Shown here one piece after another: positions 60,335 to 64,000 of a DNA stretch of 64,000 bases. A program made the translations under genes and the position numbers. Position 1 is the first letter of the stretch, and each line of letters opens with the position of its first letter. The notes below the pieces were generated by a model. The model was not told the DNA's origin and did not search any database. It saw only the letters and a list, made by a program, of their open reading frames with translations. Source of the DNA: Nitrospiraceae bacterium (GTDB lineage Bacteria; Nitrospirota; Nitrospiria; Nitrospirales; Nitrospiraceae); assembly GCA_019637075.1 (NCBI GenBank), contig JAHBWI010000001.1:248001-312000 (forward strand), in the 5' to 3' direction.

Positions 60335-61891
60335 CTATATGGAAGCTGCCGAAGGACCGTCAACTCGATCCCGCAACATGGGCCGATCCGTGACAAACGC
60401 CGTTGCTCTTGTCCGTCGATAGACCAAATAGAGGATGAACCAATAGGGCACCAGGCACTCCCAAAATATCGGTCGGACAATGAGGTGACTTTCAGCACGA
60501 GCGACGAACAACACGAAGGACATGAGAATAGCTTGGAGCGCCAGCTTGAGCGCATCAGGAAATCGAAGCGACCAGCACACGAATGCGGACAACAGGTAAC
60601 CCATCACCGACATCGCCAACGGGGCACCGATCGACGAAAAGTTGAGATACGCTTCGGCTATCATCGAATATCCAAACGTAAAGCCCGTATTGGCCGCATA
60701 CGGATCGATCTCTTTCATCAACCAGTACGACGGTAGGCCTGCCTGGATCGCAGGATGAAGATCCCAAAACAGATTCGGAAACACCGTAGTAAGCGCAACC
60801 ACATACCCCATTCCCCACTCATGGGGGCGGACTGCCGGAACCAGGTTCATGGTATGGACCACGGTCAGAAGGGTTCCTCCCATCTCCGTCAACGCAAGCA
60901 CGAGGGGGTTATCCATGGTTGCATAGGCCTGCTGGAGCGACTCGAGCGTGCCTCCAATAGAGAAGGCGCGACTTCGAACGGCAGCAAGTCCGGGGATCAG
61001 CAGGAGAGCGGAGAAGCCGGCCAGCGCCACGACCCACATACGAATGGGGCGGATTGCGGCAGAATGTAGCCACAAGAGCGCTACCAATCCCCGGACTCCG
61101 ACATTCCGGATACCCAACAGAAAATAGCTTATGGCAGGACCTGCAATAGCCAGCCATGCCACGATGACGTTCATCCGCATGCCCTTGCTCCCTGAAAGCA
61201 GCAGCAGCGCGCCGGGAACCAAGAACATGCTAAGGATCTTGGTCCATGCGTCGATCCCGGTCGCCGATTTGGCCAGGTAGAACTGTCCGCCATAACCGAA
61301 TGTCTGAATCGCCGATGCATCGAGATATAACTCGTAAAGAGCAGGAGCCACACTTATCAGGACGAGAATCAAGCCGACCTGCCTGACCACATCGGCAATT
61401 TCTTGTCGATGCCAAACTGTTTCGACGGAGCCTCGATATCGCGACGCGTTGAGAAGCGCTCCCGTATGAAACCCAAGGAGGCACCAAATGACCAGCGTGA
61501 GAGCCGCTCGAATTTCGTAGGCCGGAAACTGCCCGTTTAACATTCCACGGGGAAGCAGTCCGAATACATTGAGCAAGGCTTGGCCGCCAGAAAATAGCAG
61601 CAGGGTCGTGAAGAAGAAGCTGTAGAGATCGACCAGATGCCCAATCGCCGCCCGCCAAGACCAAAATACCCACAAAGCAAACAGCCCCAAGAATACCGAC
61701 AGCGCGTCGATGGACTGTTCATCAGATAGCTCATAGACGTCTGTCATGGCCAGTTGAACCAAGAACAGCCCGAGCCAGGCGCATTGACCCAGCACCAGAT
61801 GCATTTTTGACGTTCCGTCACTGCGCCGGAACGCCTCCTCAACCGATGGTATCAAGTTATCTGACCGCTTCATGTAGCGCTGATCGGACAT
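60335..61891 (-). CDS. Exopolysaccharide/O-antigen polymerase (Wzy-like)
   Basis: This 518-residue integral membrane protein has about 11-12 hydrophobic helices and a large loop in the second half (VHTMNLVPAVRPHEWGMGYV to MKEIDPYAANTGFTFGYSMI). The position and the Arg/His/Glu-containing loop fit oligosaccharide repeat-unit polymerases, a family with very low sequence conservation. The PhyH, GT and flippase neighbours make Wzy the natural reading. It should join lipid-linked repeat units at the periplasmic face. The start is the upstream ATG (MSDQRY); a Met at residue 7 is an alternative. Confidence 0.82.
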   Translation of the reverse strand: MSDQRYMKRSDNLIPSVEEAFRRSDGTSKMHLVLGQCAWLGLFLVQLAMTDVYELSDEQSIDALSVFLGLFALWVFWSWRAAIGHLVDLYSFFFTTLLLFSGGQALLNVFGLLPRGMLNGQFPAYEIRAALTLVIWCLLGFHTGALLNASRYRGSVETVWHRQEIADVVRQVGLILVLISVAPALYELYLDASAIQTFGYGGQFYLAKSATGIDAWTKILSMFLVPGALLLLSGSKGMRMNVIVAWLAIAGPAISYFLLGIRNVGVRGLVALLWLHSAAIRPIRMWVVALAGFSALLLIPGLAAVRSRAFSIGGTLESLQQAYATMDNPLVLALTEMGGTLLTVVHTMNLVPAVRPHEWGMGYVVALTTVFPNLFWDLHPAIQAGLPSYWLMKEIDPYAANTGFTFGYSMIAEAYLNFSSIGAPLAMSVMGYLLSAFVCWSLRFPDALKLALQAILMSFVLFVARAESHLIVRPIFWECLVPYWFILYLVYRRTRATAFVTDRPMLRDRVDGPSAASI

Positions 61892-61923
61892 CGCCGCAAC
61901 AGACGCGGCGCCTTGCGGGTGAG

Positions 61924-63234
61924 CTATCGACTGGCAGTCTCTTCCACGGCCACTTTTTCAACGGACCCGGCGTAGAAACTCGGCAAGCCCTGACGCTGGA
62001 GGCGACGCACGGATTCACCGGCAAGACAGGCGAACGAGAGCATCAACTGAAATGCCCATGACAATCCCAGAGACCACACCGCCCCCCGGATGCCGAATCG
62101 AGGAATGAGCAGGTACGCGGTCGACAGGCCCACGAGGGCCACACAGGCGAACTGCACGGATTGGCTCATGATAATGCGAGCGGCCGTCATCCCGAAACCC
62201 ATCACTGACGCAAGATGCGAAACAGCGGCTGCGCCCATGACCCACACGAATACACCGGATTCGTCGCTAAACTGCTTTCCATACAACAGCCCGAGGAACC
62301 ATTCCCCGGCAAACCAGGCGAGAGCGATTCCCAATGTGCCCCAGGCAGCGGCGAGGAGCCCAAATCCGAGTAAGAGTCTATTGAACGAACTCACCGCTCC
62401 GGCTGCCCATTCCCGAGACAATCGAGGAGTGACCGTTTGTCCGACGGAGTTCACCAACATGCCCGCCGCCACCCCCACATACACCATACCGGCGTACAGG
62501 CCCAAAGCTCGCTCCCCCCAGTAAGACTCAACGACATATCGAGGGATACTCGTATTCAGCGATAGCAGCATGCTCCCAATGCCTAGCGGCACGGCCAGAC
62601 CAGCAAGCCTCCGAAGTCTGGACCAGTCGATGCCGTCGTACAGCGGCCGCGCATGGACCGGCCTACCCAGGACCACCCGCCCATTTGGCAGATCATAGAC
62701 GCCCAACACCGCAACCCAAGCCAACACGAGCCCGCACACAGCCCCCAACAGGGTCCCGGAAATCATAAATCCCACTGTAAATGCGATGATCGAGACGATT
62801 CCCTTCAGAGCCAAGGAGCGAGCAATGAGCGCCATACGCTCGTGCTTCTGGAGAAGACCGAAGTAGACATCGCTCACGGATTCGACGGCCTTAGCGACTC
62901 CAACGGCCATCACAATCGCTGCCGTTTGCAGCCGATACTGCAGAGCGAGGACCGCGATCACCAGAAGCGCAATGCACGTCGCACTCAACCGAAGACGCAA
63001 GTACTCGTCGAAGGTAAATTGGTCACGGGCATCCGTCGACTGGAGAGGCCGCAATCCGAGATTCGCAAAAATGACCACCGGCGCGGTGACCGCCAGTGCA
63101 AGGGCATACTGACCGACCATTTCCGTTGTGCCGAGACGGGCGAGCACCATCAACACTGCCCATTGGCATAACGCATACGTCGCATCTCCAAGCCCGGTCC
63201 AGATTGCGGCTCGCCCAAGAGACGTACGCATCAT
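61924..63234 (-). CDS. Polysaccharide repeat-unit flippase (Wzx/MATE-like)
   Basis: This 436-residue membrane protein has about 12-14 helices. The N-terminus AAIWTGLGDATYALCQWAVL followed by LARLGTTEMVGQYALALAV is typical of polysaccharide flippases of the MOP superfamily. It should turn the undecaprenyl-linked repeat unit to the periplasmic side for the polymerase encoded next to it. The frame is open from TTG 63243, but ATG 63234 with GAGGA upstream is preferred. It lies between the BY-kinase and polymerase genes. Confidence 0.92.
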   Translation of the reverse strand: MMRTSLGRAAIWTGLGDATYALCQWAVLMVLARLGTTEMVGQYALALAVTAPVVIFANLGLRPLQSTDARDQFTFDEYLRLRLSATCIALLVIAVLALQYRLQTAAIVMAVGVAKAVESVSDVYFGLLQKHERMALIARSLALKGIVSIIAFTVGFMISGTLLGAVCGLVLAWVAVLGVYDLPNGRVVLGRPVHARPLYDGIDWSRLRRLAGLAVPLGIGSMLLSLNTSIPRYVVESYWGERALGLYAGMVYVGVAAGMLVNSVGQTVTPRLSREWAAGAVSSFNRLLLGFGLLAAAWGTLGIALAWFAGEWFLGLLYGKQFSDESGVFVWVMGAAAVSHLASVMGFGMTAARIIMSQSVQFACVALVGLSTAYLLIPRFGIRGAVWSLGLSWAFQLMLSFACLAGESVRRLQRQGLPSFYAGSVEKVAVEETASR

Positions 63235-63279
63235 CTCCCGCAATCCTCACATACCGGACGAGCTACCTGCACGGGAGCC

Positions 63280-64000
63280 CTATTGCTGTGGCGCATGGAC
63301 CAGGCTGGCTTGAGCATACCGGTAGTAACGGGACATATGAGGGGTTGCAGCCTTTTGCAGAACGGCTCCCAGGATGGTCCCCCCGGCTTTGGTAATCTTC
63401 TGCGCGGCAAGTTGACACATATTCCGATCGGCCTGTCCTGCTCCGACCACGATCACCACTCCGTCGACTTGACTGCCGAGGATAGCGGCATCGCTGAAGA
63501 GTCCGACCGGCGGAGTGTCGATGATCACGAAATACCCCTGTGCTCGGCACTGGGCGAGCAACCCTCGCATCCGCACCGTCGACAGCAACTCCGACGGATA
63601 CGCCGTCGCCTTTCCGGGGGGAATCAAGTACAGATTCGGCTGTCCATTGTGATGCACTATTTCTTCAAAGGTGACCTCGCCCTCCAGATAGTCGGTCAAT
63701 CCCTTCGGCTGCGCGTCGGTCAATTCCAGCAGATTGGGACGACGGTGATTCCTGAGATCCGCATCGATCAACAAGACCTGCATGCTTTCGAGCTGAGCCA
63801 TGGCGATCGCGAGGTTGACCGCCAGCGTACTCTTGCCGTCGCTAGGCCCCGGGCTCGTAATCAGCAGCGCCCCATCCCGCTGAACCCTGCCGGAGAGCAG
63901 AATACTCGCACGAATCGATCGAAAAGCCTCGACGGCAGGCATCGCGTGCGGTCCATCGATCACCAACCGGTCAGGCCCGGTCTGGGATGGAATGAACGGG
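63280..64000 (-). CDS. Bacterial tyrosine kinase (BY-kinase, Wzc/CpsD-like) C-terminal domain, 5' end outside window
   Basis: The frame is open to the window edge, so only the C-terminal kinase part (about 240 residues) is seen. Motifs are EAFRSIRASILLSG, Walker A SPGPSDGKSTLAVNLA, Walker A' VLLIDADLRNHRRPNL and Walker B YFVIIDTPPVG. The C-terminus HMSRYYRYAQASLVHAPQQ has only a short tyrosine cluster (YYRY), in contrast to the longer clusters of Wzc. BY-kinases control chain length and export together with the Wza-like channel, here the SLBB proteins. The missing upstream part probably contains the Wzz-type membrane domain. Confidence 0.92.
   Translation of the reverse strand, partial: PFIPSQTGPDRLVIDGPHAMPAVEAFRSIRASILLSGRVQRDGALLITSPGPSDGKSTLAVNLAIAMAQLESMQVLLIDADLRNHRRPNLLELTDAQPKGLTDYLEGEVTFEEIVHHNGQPNLYLIPPGKATAYPSELLSTVRMRGLLAQCRAQGYFVIIDTPPVGLFSDAAILGSQVDGVVIVVGAGQADRNMCQLAAQKITKAGGTILGAVLQKAATPHMSRYYRYAQASLVHAPQQ

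Noticed and set aside
1-64000. CRISPR arrays, prophage or insertion sequences
   Set aside because: No regularly spaced repeats, cas genes, integrases, transposases or phage structural genes were seen anywhere in the window.

Overview
The window is a GC-rich, densely coded stretch of a Gram-negative chromosome. It carries lipid A/LPS genes (lptF, lptG, lpxD), outer-membrane porins and receptors, Wza-like export proteins and c-type cytochromes. The gene content (dnaE-accA, many c-heme proteins, a Chp-like chemosensory operon, cobalamin salvage) reads most like Nitrospira (phylum Nitrospirota). That assignment is an inference from style and recalled gene content, not from a marker-gene comparison. 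No rRNA, intact tRNA, CRISPR array or insertion sequence was seen.

Layout. 1-9 kb: housekeeping genes (3' end of dnaE, accA), an outer-membrane beta-barrel, a ferritin-like protein, the helicase hrpB, a CBS protein and small proteins. 8.8-13 kb: a diheme cytochrome overlapping a large FAD/Fe-S dehydrogenase, divergent from a 2-hydroxyacid dehydrogenase; this looks like a 2-hydroxyacid/2-oxoacid redox module. 13-15.4 kb: a TPR protein and a cold-shock protein with a long leader. 15.6-20.7 kb: a plus-strand LPS operon lptF-lptG-fabF-acp-lpxD. 21.7-35.4 kb: an eleven-gene minus-strand chemosensory operon with a secreted heme c protein, a PilG/PilH-like regulator, CheW, a chemoreceptor, a three-HPt hybrid CheA, two further CheW-like proteins, a receiver/coiled-coil protein, a degenerate-HPt protein, an ExeA-like ATPase and an HD-GYP protein that carries a second copy of the degenerate-HPt module.

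35.8-43.9 kb: a cobalamin locus with two cobalamin riboswitches. One precedes btuF-btuC-btuD and the other precedes a TonB receptor-cobQ-pduO operon. Both riboswitches carry copies of a short repeat that is also scattered between other genes. 44-46.8 kb: a conserved anchored protein, a SemiSWEET, rpmB and a BamE-like lipoprotein. 46.8-64 kb: a Wzx/Wzy-type exopolysaccharide cluster with two SLBB-repeat exporters (2 and 5 repeats), a 4,6-dehydratase, a sugar aminotransferase, an acyltransferase, a PhyH-type oxygenase, a PglC-like initiating transferase, three GT4 glycosyltransferases, a polymerase, a flippase and a BY-kinase cut by the window edge.

The strongest candidates for something undescribed are: the chemosensory operon with its duplicated pseudo-HPt module that has lost the phosphorylatable histidine; the pairing of a free heme protein with a chemoreceptor; the repeat-invaded twin riboswitches with apparently different expression platforms; and the five-repeat SLBB exporter. 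All start sites and motif positions were read by eye and may be off by a base or so around 43.5-43.8 kb.
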